Shown piece after piece: positions 7,084 through 16,162 of a stretch of 42,792 nt of DNA. A model generated the notes under the pieces. It was not told the DNA's origin. It worked only from the letters and a program-made list of their open reading frames with translations, and did not search any database. The first letter of the stretch is position 1; each line of letters opens with the position of its first letter. Source of the DNA: Actinomycetes bacterium (lineage in GTDB: Bacteria; Actinomycetota; Acidimicrobiia; Acidimicrobiales; RAAP-2); the NCBI GenBank assembly GCA_021828005.1, contig JAKATJ010000001.1, positions 8,211-51,002 of the forward strand, written 5' to 3'. The translations under genes were made by a program, and so were the position numbers.

Positions 7084-9498
7084 TCACGCGACCGCCGGGA
7101 GCGCGTCTCCCCCGACGGTCGTCTTGTCCGCTGCTCCGCCTTGCATGTCCTCTCCCTCTGCTCCCTGTTCTCCCGCCGTCGTCCGGTCGTCTCGAAAGGC
7201 GGGGCCGAGCACGTCTGCGACGGTGCGCGCGAGATGAAAGGTCATCTGCGCGCGCACGTCCTCGGGGACGTCCTCGAGCTCTGGTTCGTTGCGCACGGGC
7301 AAGACGACCTCGGAAAGCCCCGCGCGATGCGCGGCCAACACCTTCTGCTTCACCCCGCCGATCGGGAGGACTCGGCCCTGCAGCGTCACCTCGCCGGTCA
7401 TGCCCACGACCGGCCGCACCGGCACGCCCGTGAGGAGACTCACGAGTGCAATGGTCATGGTCACCCCCGCGGACGGGCCGTCCTTTTGGACCGCTCCCGC
7501 GGGCACGTGAAGGTGGAACCGCTTACCGGCGAACGCCTTGGGATCGACCCCGAGCTCCACGGCGTGCGACCGCACGAAAGAGAGCGCGATCTCCGCCGAC
7601 TCCTTCATGACGTCGCCGAGCTGGCCGGTGAGCGTCAGCCCCTCGGGGCCGTCCGACAGCGACGCCTCCACGTACAGCACGTCGCCTCCGGCTCCGGTGA
7701 CCGCGAGCCCCGTCGCCACACCGGGAACGCCGGTTCGATCGGCGGGCTCGAAGAAGTACCGGGGCCGGCCCAGCCAGCCGCGGAGGTCGGCGGCGTCGAC
7801 CAGGACCGGGGTGGCCACCTTGTCGGAGGCCAGCGCCGTCGCAACCTTCCGGGCGAGCCGGCCGAGCTCCCGCTCGAGCGACCGGACGCCTGCTTCACGC
7901 GTGTAGTCGGCCACGATCGTCTGCAGGGCCTCGGTCGTCACGTCGAGCTCGTCGGCGCTGAGCGCCGCCCGGGACACCTGGCGCGGCAGCAGGTGGTGAC
8001 GCGCGATCGCGACCTTCTCCGCTTCGGTGTAGCCGTCGAGGCGGATGACCTCCATCCGGTCGAGAAGCGCGGGCGGCACGGTGTCCACGACGTTTGCGGT
8101 CGCGATGAAAAGGACCCTGGACAGGTCCAGCTCCACCTCGAGGTAGTGGTCGCGGAAGGTGTGGTTCTGTGCCGGGTCCAGCACCTCGAGAAGAGCGGAC
8201 GAGGGATCCCCGCGGTAGTCCGCGCCGATCTTGTCCACCTCGTCGAGAAGGAGCACCGGGTTCATGGTGCCCGCCTCGCGCAGCGCGCGAACGAGCCGGC
8301 CGGGCTGCGCCCCGACGTAGGTGCGCCGGTGGCCGCGGATCTCGGCTTCGTCGCGCACTCCTCCCAGCGCGACTCGTACGAACTTGCGCCCGAGCGCGCG
8401 GGCCACCGACTCGCCGAGCGAGGTCTTCCCGACGCCGGGCGGACCGACGAGCAAGAGGATCGCGCCGGCTCCCCGCCCCCCGGCAAGCGCCAGTTTGCGT
8501 TCGGCTTGGAGCTTGCGGACCGCCAGGTGCTCGAGGATCCGGTCCTTCACGTCACGGAGCCCGTCGTGGTCCTCGTCCAGGATCTGCGCGGCGGCGGCCA
8601 CGTCCAGCCGGTCCTCCGACTCGACGGCCCATGGCAGGTCGAGGACCGTGTCGAGCCAGGTGCGGATCCAGCCGCTCTCGGGGTTCTGCTCGCTGGTGCG
8701 CTCCAGCCGGTCGACCTCCCGCTCCACGGCCGAACGCACCTTGGCAGGAAGGTCGCGCGACGCCAACTTGGCGCGGTAGTCGTCGGGATCCTCCTCCCCC
8801 TCTCGTCCGCTCAGCTCGCCGAGCTCCTTGCGGATCGCCTCGAGCTGGCGACGGAGCAGGAATTCGCGCTGCGTCCGCTCCATCCCTTCTTCCACGTCGC
8901 TCTTGATGCGCTCCCGGAGCGCCAAGTCGGCCAGGGTGTCGCGAGCCCATCCGAGCACGAGCTGCAGCCGAGCCTCCACGTCGACCGTCTCGAGCACCTG
9001 CACCTTCTGTGCGAGCGTGAGGTCGGGCGAGTACCCGGCGAGGTCGGCGAGCCGCCCGGGATCGGCGACCTCTCGAAGCTGCGCCACCACGCGGCGCTCG
9101 CCACGCCCGAGCAAGATGTTCTCGAGCACCGCTCGGTACTCACGGGCGAGCTCGGCCGCCGCCGACGTCGCCGATCCCTCATCGACGAGCTCGGCCTCGA
9201 CCCACAACGCCTCACCGGTACCCGGCACCCCGGTCCCGATGTGCGCCCGCTGGTCCCCTCGTACGACGATGGCGACGAGCCCACCGGGGAGCTCTCCGCG
9301 CTCGGTGATCTCGGAGACGGCGCCGACGGACGCGTAGCGCCCCTCGATGTGCGGGACGAGCAGCAGCCTGCCGCCCGCAGACGTGGCTGCGTCCGCCGCC
9401 GCCAGCGCCTCGGCTGACTCGAGGGCGATCGTGAAAACCATGCCGGGGAGCATGACGCCCGACTTCAAGGGGAGGAGGGGAAGGGTCAACCTGTCCAA
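7084..9498 (-). CDS. lon: ATP-dependent Lon protease
   Basis: 804 residues, full length. LON N-terminal domain (about 3-190, opening LPLLPLKSGVMLPGMV), a coiled-coil middle, AAA+ module with Walker A GPPGVGKT (352-359) and Walker B VLLLDEVDKIG, and a C-terminal serine protease domain with KDGPSAGVT (Ser676) and GGVKQKVLAAHRAG (Lys719), the Ser-Lys dyad at the spacing known for E. coli Lon. Start is a TTG with GGAG 5-6 bases upstream; no ATG gives a normal N-terminus. The C-terminus carries about 25 extra non-conserved residues. Degrades misfolded and short-lived regulatory proteins. No clear HAIR or CIRCE element was found upstream. Confidence 0.95.
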   Translation of the reverse strand: MDRLTLPLLPLKSGVMLPGMVFTIALESAEALAAADAATSAGGRLLLVPHIEGRYASVGAVSEITERGELPGGLVAIVVRGDQRAHIGTGVPGTGEALWVEAELVDEGSATSAAAELAREYRAVLENILLGRGERRVVAQLREVADPGRLADLAGYSPDLTLAQKVQVLETVDVEARLQLVLGWARDTLADLALRERIKSDVEEGMERTQREFLLRRQLEAIRKELGELSGREGEEDPDDYRAKLASRDLPAKVRSAVEREVDRLERTSEQNPESGWIRTWLDTVLDLPWAVESEDRLDVAAAAQILDEDHDGLRDVKDRILEHLAVRKLQAERKLALAGGRGAGAILLLVGPPGVGKTSLGESVARALGRKFVRVALGGVRDEAEIRGHRRTYVGAQPGRLVRALREAGTMNPVLLLDEVDKIGADYRGDPSSALLEVLDPAQNHTFRDHYLEVELDLSRVLFIATANVVDTVPPALLDRMEVIRLDGYTEAEKVAIARHHLLPRQVSRAALSADELDVTTEALQTIVADYTREAGVRSLERELGRLARKVATALASDKVATPVLVDAADLRGWLGRPRYFFEPADRTGVPGVATGLAVTGAGGDVLYVEASLSDGPEGLTLTGQLGDVMKESAEIALSFVRSHAVELGVDPKAFAGKRFHLHVPAGAVQKDGPSAGVTMTIALVSLLTGVPVRPVVGMTGEVTLQGRVLPIGGVKQKVLAAHRAGLSEVVLPVRNEPELEDVPEDVRAQMTFHLARTVADVLGPAFRDDRTTAGEQGAEGEDMQGGAADKTTVGGDALPAVA

Positions 9499-9667
9499 CG
9501 GGACTCCGATCTGTCGTGCCGCGGCGGCGACGTTGACGGCGCCTGCCCGGGCAGAGGTTCAACGCCTCTCGGTGCCGGTGGTATTCCTTGACGGGCGGCT
9601 GCCGCCTCCGGGCCTCCCCCGGCCGCACCTGGCGAGCGGGCGGCGACCCGACCCTCCAGGGACGGCC

Positions 9668-10060
9668 ATGATGTGGTCCATGACCGTCGTGCGGATCAAT
9701 GCCATCACCGTCCCCGCGGATCGGAGCGCCGAGCTCGCGCGCCGATTCGCCGCGCGCGCCGGCGAGGTGGAGCGGGCCGAGGGATTCGAAGGGTTCGAGC
9801 TCCTCCGGCCGACCGACGGCCGCGACACCTGGCTCGTCGTGACCCGCTGGCGCGACGACGCCGCGTTCGGGGCATGGGTCGCGTCCCCGGCGTTCGCGCA
9901 CGGCCAACGCGGACCGGCCGGGGGGGCGGGCGCCGCCCAGAACGAGGCGGTCGCCGCCCAGAAAGAGGCGGTCGCCGCCCAGAAAGAGACGGTCTCCACC
10001 TCGAGCGAGCTCTGGTCCTACGAGGTGGCCGACCTGCAGGGCGACCTACGAGGAGGCTGA
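9668..10060 (+). CDS. Antibiotic biosynthesis monooxygenase (ABM) fold protein
   Basis: 130 residues. A ferredoxin-like ABM domain (MTVVRINAITVP...GFEGFELLRPTDGRDTWLVVTRWRDDAAFGAWV) of the type found in small haem-degrading or quinol monooxygenases. The usual loop after the domain (about residues 85-112) is expanded by three copies of the heptad A-V-A-A-Q-K-E, after which the normal ELWSYEV strand follows. AGGGA lies upstream of the ATG at 9668; an ATG at 9680 would remove four residues. The substrate cannot be told. The last 15 bases overlap the convergent gene ending at 10046. Confidence 0.8.
   Translation: MMWSMTVVRINAITVPADRSAELARRFAARAGEVERAEGFEGFELLRPTDGRDTWLVVTRWRDDAAFGAWVASPAFAHGQRGPAGGAGAAQNEAVAAQKEAVAAQKETVSTSSELWSYEVADLQGDLRGG
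9931..9993. repeat. 21-bp tandem repeat, three units, inside the ABM gene
   Basis: Three adjacent 21-bp units (9931-9951, 9952-9972, 9973-9993), each beginning CGCCGCCCAGAA. Unit 2 differs from unit 1 at one base and unit 3 from unit 2 at one base. The length is a multiple of three, so copy-number change would keep the ABM gene in frame and add or remove seven residues. Confidence 0.9.
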
Positions 10061-10552
10061 CGCCTGGCGGGGCAGGAACACCCGCGCCTGCCACGTGCCG
10101 GTCAGTGGTGCCACCGCGAGCGCGGTCCCTGCCCTGAGCATCCAGTCGAGCACCTCGGACGGCGACGCGGCGGCGAGCGGGTGGACGATCAACCCCCGTC
10201 TGGAGTGGTCCTGGCTCACGCGCCAGCCCGGTGGCACGGGCACCCCGAGCTCTGCGAGCTGCGACGCGGCACGACGCCCTCGTGGGTGGAGGATTCCGAG
10301 GCTCTGCTCGCCGGTCCCACGCCTTCCACCTCCCGCCGGCATCCAGGTGCACATGCTCACGGGGGGCTGCGCGGTCCCGAAGAGGGCCGAGAAGACCCCC
10401 CGCGAAGGCCGCTCCACCTCGTCTTCGGGCACACCAGGGAGGAGGTTCATCCAACCCTCGCGCGCCTCGGAGAGCGCGCGCATCCGGTCGAGCACCGCCG
10501 CCGCTGTCGGCGGACGGAACTCGAGCTCCTCGACCCTGCGTCGCGTCGCCAT
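10046..10552 (-). CDS. Conserved actinobacterial protein, unknown function
   Basis: 168 residues with no membrane segment or signal peptide. The ordered pattern VEELEFRPPTAAAVLDRMRAL, GWMNLLPGVPEDE, MCTWMPAGGGRRG, LGVPVPPGWRVSQDHSRRGL and EVLDWMLRAGTALAVAPLTGTWQA looks like a family I have seen as conserved hypothetical in high-GC actinobacteria, with no assigned role. ATG start at 10552. Tail-to-tail overlap of 15 bp with the ABM gene. A strong hairpin (10587-10626) separates it from the upstream membrane-protein gene, so it probably has its own promoter. Confidence 0.7.
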   Translation of the reverse strand: MATRRRVEELEFRPPTAAAVLDRMRALSEAREGWMNLLPGVPEDEVERPSRGVFSALFGTAQPPVSMCTWMPAGGGRRGTGEQSLGILHPRGRRAASQLAELGVPVPPGWRVSQDHSRRGLIVHPLAAASPSEVLDWMLRAGTALAVAPLTGTWQARVFLPRQASASS

Positions 10553-10586
10553 GAGGGAGTGTCTACAGGACCGAGACCGGGTGCGA

Positions 10587-10626
10587 CACCGCCCCGCTCG
10601 ACGCAGCTCGGTCGAGCGGGGCGGTG
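10587..10626 (-). terminator. Perfect 16-bp stem, probable terminator
   Basis: Bases 10587-10602 pair perfectly with 10611-10626 around an 8-base loop (GCAGCTCG). It lies 54 bp past the stop of the minus-strand membrane protein ending at 10681 and before the next minus-strand gene. No clear T-run follows on either strand, which is common in very GC-rich actinobacteria, so termination is inferred from stem strength and position. Confidence 0.65.
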
Positions 10627-10680
10627 CGCCGCCTGTGGAGCCGGCAACCCGACGTCAGGGAAGGTCGCCGGGCTGCGAGC

Positions 10681-11271
10681 TCACGCGGCCTTGACGGTCT
10701 CGGTCGACCGCGCCTTGGGGAACTCCAACTCCGCTGGCGTCCGGGAGACGTGCCAGAAGCCGAGGGTCGTGAGGACCAACATCAGGAAGGCTGCGCAGAA
10801 GGCCGCCAGTGCCCCGTCGAAGGCGAGCGTCCCGAAGACCGAGAAAGCGTACGCCTCCAAGAGGAGCCCCTCGAGGGTCACCGCTCTGAAGCTGGTTGTC
10901 ACGAGGGCTGCCATCTTCTTTGTCCCCGGGTGCGTCATCGCATAGCCCGAGATCTTCGAGTAGACGCCATGGAACGGCATCCCGTAGACGTCCATCTGGA
11001 CTTTGTACGCGTAAGCCTTCGCCTGCGCGCCGGTGAGCACCTGCTGGCCCGCGTATGGCAGCTGCACCGCACGCGAGGGATAGTTCTCGCTCTTCGGTGT
11101 GTTGATTGTCTTCGCCGTCGGGAACGTGATCTCCTGGCGTGCCAGCTGGTTGTGCACCTGGTCGTTGGTGAAGTTGGATCCCCATACGAGAAGCGCTCCC
11201 GCCGCGATCAGGACGACCGTGAGGACTGCGCCGGCGCTCGTGAGGATGATGTCGAGAGTCTTGCGTTTCAT
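10681..11271 (-). CDS. Membrane protein of unknown function
   Basis: 196 residues, start ATG at 11271 (MKRKTLDIILTS) with GGGAG about 10 bases upstream. One N-terminal membrane helix (about 8-30), a roughly 95-residue outer segment containing QVHNQLARQEITFP and YAGQQVLTGAQAKAYAYKVQMDVYGMPFHGVYSKIS, then two C-terminal helices (about 130-175) and a short tail. No lipobox or enzyme motif. Similar proteins exist in actinobacteria without a known role. Located 156 bp downstream of a sigma-factor gene on the same strand. Confidence 0.65.
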   Translation of the reverse strand: MKRKTLDIILTSAGAVLTVVLIAAGALLVWGSNFTNDQVHNQLARQEITFPTAKTINTPKSENYPSRAVQLPYAGQQVLTGAQAKAYAYKVQMDVYGMPFHGVYSKISGYAMTHPGTKKMAALVTTSFRAVTLEGLLLEAYAFSVFGTLAFDGALAAFCAAFLMLVLTTLGFWHVSRTPAELEFPKARSTETVKAA

Positions 11272-11427
11272 GGTGTCTGCGCTCCCTTTGTTGGCCCGCT
11301 CGGGGTCTCCTGACGCCCTCTTTGGAACGTCTCGAACACAGCGTGCTCTTCGAAGAGCGGTCATTGGAGGGCCAGAGGTCCCTCCGATGCGGGCCGAAGG
11401 TCACAACCTGCGGGCCGTCGCGCATCG

Positions 11428-12369
11428 TCAGGAGGCCCAGGATCCCCGCTCGAGCCGGTGGCGCAACGTCGCGATCGCGCGCATCTCGATCTGGCGCACA
11501 CGCTCGGCGGAGATCGATAGCGCCGCACCCACTTCCGCCGCGGTGCGGGGGCCCTGGGAGGGCCCGATTCCGTAGCGCATCCGCAGGACCGTCGCGGCCG
11601 ACGCCGACAATTGCTCGAGGAGGTGGTCGACCTCACCGGGGAGGACAGCTGAGATCGCGACGTCCCCGACGTCCCTCGAAGAGTCTGCGACGAGCTCGCC
11701 GAGCTCGCTGCCGTCTTCATCGATCGGAGTGGACAGGGACACCACGGGAGCCGCAGCCCTGCGGATCGCGACCACGTCGGCCACCCGGATGCCGGTCTCG
11801 TCGGCGAGCTCGCACGTCCCGGGAGCGTGCCCCAGGTCGCGTTCGAGCCGCTCCGCGGTCTCCGACAGCATCCGCGCCTGTTCACGGCGATGCCGCGGGA
11901 GCCGCACCGACGACGAAGAGTCGCCCACGGCCTGCGCGACGCCCTTTCGGATCCACCAGGTCGCGTACGTCGAGAACTTGTAGCCGCGCCGCCAGTCGAA
12001 CCTCTCGATCGCATGGAGCAGTCCGACGTTTCCCTCCTGGACGAGATCGGCCAAGTCGACGCCGCGGTGCTGGTAGCGCTTGGCGATCGAGACGACCAGG
12101 CGGAGGTTGGACCTCGTGAATTCCTGGCGAGCCCGGCTGCCCGCTTCGACCGTCTTCTGCAGCGCCTGCCTCCGCTTGCGGCTCATCCGTCGTACGCGCC
12201 CGAGCTCTGCCGCTGCGTGCTCGCCTTCCTCGATCGCCTTGGCGAGGCGCACCTCGTCTTCTCGGGAGAGGAGCGCGTGCCACCCGAGCTCGTCGAGGTA
12301 CATGCGGATGAGGTCGATGTCTCGCTGGCCGGGGCGGTCGCCGGAGTCTCCTCGGTCGTGCTGCATCAT
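11428..12369 (-). CDS. RpoD-like alternative sigma factor (sigma-70 family)
   Basis: 313 residues. Region 1.2 (about 18-50, RMYLDELGWHALLSREDEVRLAKAIEEGE), region 2 (86-155, with NLRLVVSIAKRYQHRGVDLADLVQEGNVGLLHAIERFDWRRGYKFSTYATWWIRKGV), region 3 (160-235) and region 4 (248-305, helix-turn-helix AEVGAALSISAERVRQIEMRA). No long acidic region 1.1, so this is a group-2 or near group-2 factor rather than the housekeeping RpoD. The part after YATWWIR (GVAQAVGDSSSSVRLPRH) departs from the normal AITRAIAD...RIPVH, suggesting a changed promoter preference. ACGGAGG lies 6 bases before the two ATGs. Divergent from the FtsH-like gene. Confidence 0.9.
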   Translation of the reverse strand: MMQHDRGDSGDRPGQRDIDLIRMYLDELGWHALLSREDEVRLAKAIEEGEHAAAELGRVRRMSRKRRQALQKTVEAGSRARQEFTRSNLRLVVSIAKRYQHRGVDLADLVQEGNVGLLHAIERFDWRRGYKFSTYATWWIRKGVAQAVGDSSSSVRLPRHRREQARMLSETAERLERDLGHAPGTCELADETGIRVADVVAIRRAAAPVVSLSTPIDEDGSELGELVADSSRDVGDVAISAVLPGEVDHLLEQLSASAATVLRMRYGIGPSQGPRTAAEVGAALSISAERVRQIEMRAIATLRHRLERGSWAS

Positions 12370-12586
12370 CGCTGCCTCCGTTCCCGGCGCGTCGTCGCGC
12401 CGGCACGAGCCATGAGTAACCCAGCACGCAGCGGCGGGCTAGAGACGGAAGTCCCTTCGCCTCGTCGAGCACTCTCGAGACGCCGCGTCCGGCTCGGCTT
12501 GGACTCCTCTTGGCTCAAGGTAGGAAAGGACGTTCGACCCTCCCAGAGCTTTGGGCCCGCGAGGGACGCTTGGGAGGGAGGAGAGC

Positions 12587-14563
12587 GTGACCACCACCCA
12601 CAGTCCTCGCCCTCACGGCGCCTGCCGCAGGATCCCTGGCCCGAGCAAGAGGGCGCGCGGGACGGCGGCAAGGTTCCTCGTCGCCCTCGCGATCAGCGCG
12701 GCGACCACCGTCTTGTCCTCTGCGCCCAGCGCGTCGGCGGCACCCCGAGCCGAACGCGGCGCCAAGGGCGTAGCAACGCTGTCGCTGAGCCAACTGCTCT
12801 CGCTCGCGCGGCGGGGCGCCATCCGTTCCGCCGTCCTGGACACAGCCGCCGACACGGTGAGCGGGGCCTTCGCCCAGCACGACGCCACGCGGGACTACGA
12901 AGCCGCCTACCCCTCCGGCTACGGCGTCCGCCTCACCGAACAGCTCTTGGCCGACCGCGTGAACCTCTCCGCGGCGCCGGTAGCCCGAGGCGGGTCCTAC
13001 ACGGCGGTCGTCGCCGCGGTCAGCACGGGCACGCTGCTCGTCCTCTTCTGGATCGCGCTCGCCGCGCGCCGTCGCCGCGCGGGGGCCGGCGCGCACCCGG
13101 GGAGGCTCGGCGGCTCGCAGTCAGCCGCGAACCCGGCGGGGTTCGCCAAGGGTCACGGAGAGCAGGCCGAGGTGCCGCCGACCCGCTTCAGCGACGTCGC
13201 AGGGCTTGACGAAGCCGTCGACGACCTCTCCGAGCTCGTGGACTACCTGAGGGACCCCGAGAAGTACCAGGCAGCCGGTGCCGACCTGCCCCGTGGGTTC
13301 CTCCTCGTCGGTCCGCCGGGAACCGGCAAGACCCTCCTTGCCCGCGCAGTCGCCGGGGAGGCGGGCGTACCGTTCTTCGCGATCTCGGCGTCGGAGTTCG
13401 TCGAGAGCTACGTCGGGGTCGGCGCAGCGCGCGTCCGCGCGCTCTTCGACCGGGCGCGGGAGGCGACGTCGGCGATCGTCTTCATCGACGAGCTCGACGC
13501 GATCGGCAGGTCGAGGAGCAGCCACTCGGTGCCCGGCAACGAGGAGCGGGAGAGCACGCTGAACCAGCTGCTCGTCGAGATGGACGGCTTCGCCACGTCG
13601 GCGTCGGTCATCGTGCTCGCGGCCACGAACCGCCCGGACATCCTCGATCATGCGCTCTTGCGCCCGGGGCGCTTCGACCGGCAGATCGCCGTGCCCACCC
13701 CCGACCGGCGAGGACGGCTGCGCATCCTCGACCTCTACCTCCTCCGGCGCCACGTCGCGCCCGACGTGGACGCCGAGGTGCTGAGCAGGCGCACGGCCGG
13801 GTTCAGCGGGGCCGACCTCGCCAATCTCGTCAACACCGCGGCCCTGATCGCGGTACGCGCAGGGAAGCACTCCATCACGAGCTCCGAGCTGGACGAGGCG
13901 CTCGCGACCGTCGCGCTCGGACCTGCCCGCAAGTCCGCGTCAGTCGCAGCCGAGGACCGCCGGATCACGGCGTGGCACGAAGCCGGCCACGCGCTCGTCG
14001 GTCTGTGGCTCGAGCACGCAGCGGACCCGATCTCGGTCTCCATCGTCCCGCGAGGGCTGGCGGGAGGGGTGACGTGGTTCCCCGGGCACGACGACATGTT
14101 CCTCCGCCGCCGCCAGGCCACTGCGCAGCTCGCCGTCGCGATGGCCGGGCGAGCGGCCGAAGAGCTGCTCCTCGGCGACGACTTCACCCAGGGGGCGGCC
14201 CAGGACTTCAAAGCGGCGACGGAGCTGGCGCGCCGGATGGTGACCGAGTACGGCATGGGCTCGACGGGGCCCGGCTTCATCCTTCCCGAGGAGACGCACA
14301 TCGGCGTCCTCGCCGAGCGCGTCCACGCCTCCGTGCAGGTCCTCCTCGAAGAGGCGCTCTCGTGCGCCCGCGCCCTCCTGTCGCCAGCCCGTGACGTGCT
14401 CGAAACGGTTGCAACGCGCCTCCTCGAGGAAGAGACGATCGACGCCGCGGTGCTGCAGGAACTCGCCGGCCGTCCGTCGTCCGGCAGCGGCGAGGCGAAG
14501 GCCGCGGCGCAAAGCGACCTCGCCGTGACATCGGAGAGCCGCACGACCGCGGGCGCAGCCTGA
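12587..14563 (+). CDS. FtsH-like membrane AAA+ zinc metalloprotease, divergent paralogue
   Basis: 658 residues from a GTG with GGAGGGAGGAG upstream. N-terminal membrane segment (about 29-46, ending in an Ala-rich possible signal cleavage region), an outer domain starting [21 protein letters not shown] that mimics the FtsH extracellular fold, a second helix (about 138-160), Walker A GPPGTGKT (242-249), Walker [21 protein letters not shown] of the second region of homology, and the zinc site HEAGH (464-468). It is clearly more divergent than the canonical FtsH at 39557-41569. It opens the plus-strand run leading to the APH/AAA kinase (11 bp later) and the DevR-like regulator. Confidence 0.88.
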   Translation: MTTTHSPRPHGACRRIPGPSKRARGTAARFLVALAISAATTVLSSAPSASAAPRAERGAKGVATLSLSQLLSLARRGAIRSAVLDTAADTVSGAFAQHDATRDYEAAYPSGYGVRLTEQLLADRVNLSAAPVARGGSYTAVVAAVSTGTLLVLFWIALAARRRRAGAGAHPGRLGGSQSAANPAGFAKGHGEQAEVPPTRFSDVAGLDEAVDDLSELVDYLRDPEKYQAAGADLPRGFLLVGPPGTGKTLLARAVAGEAGVPFFAISASEFVESYVGVGAARVRALFDRAREATSAIVFIDELDAIGRSRSSHSVPGNEERESTLNQLLVEMDGFATSASVIVLAATNRPDILDHALLRPGRFDRQIAVPTPDRRGRLRILDLYLLRRHVAPDVDAEVLSRRTAGFSGADLANLVNTAALIAVRAGKHSITSSELDEALATVALGPARKSASVAAEDRRITAWHEAGHALVGLWLEHAADPISVSIVPRGLAGGVTWFPGHDDMFLRRRQATAQLAVAMAGRAAEELLLGDDFTQGAAQDFKAATELARRMVTEYGMGSTGPGFILPEETHIGVLAERVHASVQVLLEEALSCARALLSPARDVLETVATRLLEEETIDAAVLQELAGRPSSGSGEAKAAAQSDLAVTSESRTTAGAA

Positions 14564-14574
14564 AACGGGTTGAC

Positions 14575-16080
14575 ATGGGAGCAGAGGTCTCGGCGGCCGG
14601 AGGGCATCCGGGGCCGCGCATGGATGCCACTACCCTCGAGACGCACATGTCCGTGCTGTTCTTCTACGGGCAGCACGTGCTCAAGGTGCGAAAGCCCGTG
14701 AGCTACGGATTCGCCGACTTCCGCGACGTCGAGCGGCGTCGGGCAGACTGCCGGCGAGAGGTGCAGCTGAACCGCCGGCTCTCGCCGGACGTGTACGTGG
14801 GGACCGCCAGGGTGCTCTTTCAAGGGCGCACCGCCGAGCACGCGGTCCTCATGCGGCGGCTGCCATCGACACGAAGCCTCGCCTCGATCGTTGCGAGCGG
14901 CATCGACCCGCTTCCGGAGCTTGGGCGTGTCGCCGAGGTGCTCGCACGCTTCCACGGCCGCGCGGTGCGGTCCCCTGCGATCTCCGCGTCGACGACCCCT
15001 GCGGCGATCTGGCAGCGGTGGCAGGCCACTGAGGAAGCGCTCGGCCGCTTCGTCGGAACGCTCGTGGACGCGAGGGACTACCGGCGGCTGGTGAGCCTCG
15101 CGCAGCGCTTCCTCCGGGGATGGAGTCACCTGTTCCTGCGCCGGATCGCGTCGGGAGCGGTGTGCGACGGCCACGGAGACCTGCAGGCGGCCGACGTGTT
15201 CTGCCTGCCAGACGGCCCGAGGCTCCTCGACTGCCTCGAGTTCGACGACACGCTCCGCTACGGCGACGTCCTCGCCGACGCAGCCTTCTTGGTGCAGGAC
15301 CTCGAGCGCATGGGTGCGCCCGGCGCGGCACGCGCGTTCATCGAGGCCTACCGGCGGTCGTCTGGGTCGGAGCAGCCGGAGCCACTGCTGCACTTCTACG
15401 TCGCCTTCCGCGCCCACGTGCGCCTTCTCGTCGAGTGCCTCCGCCTCGAGCAGGACCTCGGCGAGCCGGCGGATCCCCCCGCGGTCCTCGCACAGGCGCT
15501 CTCACATCTCGAAGCGGCGATCCCCCGGCTGGTGCTCGTGGGCGGTCTCCCCGGGAGCGGGAAGTCCACCCTCGCGTCGTGGGTCGGCGAGGAGCTCGGC
15601 GCAACGGTGCTCTCCACCGACAGAGTCCGCACGACGAAGGCCACACGATGTGCCGGTCCTGTGCCGTTCGGCACCGGCCGCTACACGTTCCGAAGGAGGC
15701 TCGGCGTGTATCGGCAGATGTTGGCGCAAGCAGAGGACTCCTTGCGCGACGCCGGCTCCGTCGTCTTGGACGCCACCTGGTCGAACGCGGCGTTCCGTCG
15801 ACTGGCCATGGCGACGGCTCGGTCGACGGCCGCGACGGTCGTCGAGCTCGAGTGCCGCACCGGCCCCGACGAGCGGGCGAGGAGGATCTTCGAGCGCGGG
15901 CGGGCGGGCCAGTCCGACGCGACGCTCGCGATCGCCGAGGCGCTGGCCGCATCGTCGGACCCATGGCCCACCGCTCACGTCGTCGACACCTCGGGCTCCG
16001 TCGAAGAGGCCGGCAGGGGCGTGCTCGAGGTGCTTCGCGCCGGGACGCCCGCGCACGATGCACCGACGGCGGCGCCTTGA
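14575..16080 (+). CDS. Bifunctional APH-like / AAA P-loop kinase protein (Rv2004c-like)
   Basis: 501 residues. The N-terminal half is an aminoglycoside-phosphotransferase-like kinase fold with HVLKVRKPVSYGFADF and LDCLEFDDTLRYGDVLADAAFLVQDLE. The C-terminal half (about 315-490) is a P-loop kinase domain opening LVLVGGLPGSGKST. The architecture and length match COG2187/COG0645 fusions such as M. tuberculosis Rv2004c, a DosR-regulon gene. The usual HGDLHxxN catalytic motif reads HGDLQAADV, keeping the Asp but replacing the second His and the metal-binding Asn. Start uncertain: ATG at 14575 has a poor ribosome site; 14620 is the next choice. It precedes the DevR-like gene by 82 bp. Substrate unknown. 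Confidence 0.82.
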   Translation: MGAEVSAAGGHPGPRMDATTLETHMSVLFFYGQHVLKVRKPVSYGFADFRDVERRRADCRREVQLNRRLSPDVYVGTARVLFQGRTAEHAVLMRRLPSTRSLASIVASGIDPLPELGRVAEVLARFHGRAVRSPAISASTTPAAIWQRWQATEEALGRFVGTLVDARDYRRLVSLAQRFLRGWSHLFLRRIASGAVCDGHGDLQAADVFCLPDGPRLLDCLEFDDTLRYGDVLADAAFLVQDLERMGAPGAARAFIEAYRRSSGSEQPEPLLHFYVAFRAHVRLLVECLRLEQDLGEPADPPAVLAQALSHLEAAIPRLVLVGGLPGSGKSTLASWVGEELGATVLSTDRVRTTKATRCAGPVPFGTGRYTFRRRLGVYRQMLAQAEDSLRDAGSVVLDATWSNAAFRRLAMATARSTAATVVELECRTGPDERARRIFERGRAGQSDATLAIAEALAASSDPWPTAHVVDTSGSVEEAGRGVLEVLRAGTPAHDAPTAAP

Positions 16081-16100
16081 CGCCTCGCGGCCCGAAAGGC

Positions 16101-16138
16101 GCGACCACCTCACCGACGTGGCGACCACCTCACCGACG
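16101..16138. promoter_or_regulatory. 18-bp direct repeat upstream of the DevR-like gene
   Basis: An 18-base sequence, GCGACCACCTCACCGACG, occurs at 16101-16118 and again, identical, at 16121-16138. The 20-base period is about two helical turns. The second copy ends 24 bases before the GTG start of the response regulator. An autoregulatory binding site is a reasonable guess. The repeat does not match the GGGAC-type box seen elsewhere in the window. Confidence 0.45.
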
Positions 16139-16162
16139 GCCCGGGCGTGGCAGACTCTTCGT

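Noticed and set aside
12498-12519. Imperfect HAIR-like inverted repeat (CTTGGAC-N8-GCTCAAG) before the FtsH-like gene
   Set aside because: The left arm fits the HspR consensus poorly and the spacer is 8 rather than 7; no HspR gene is in the window.
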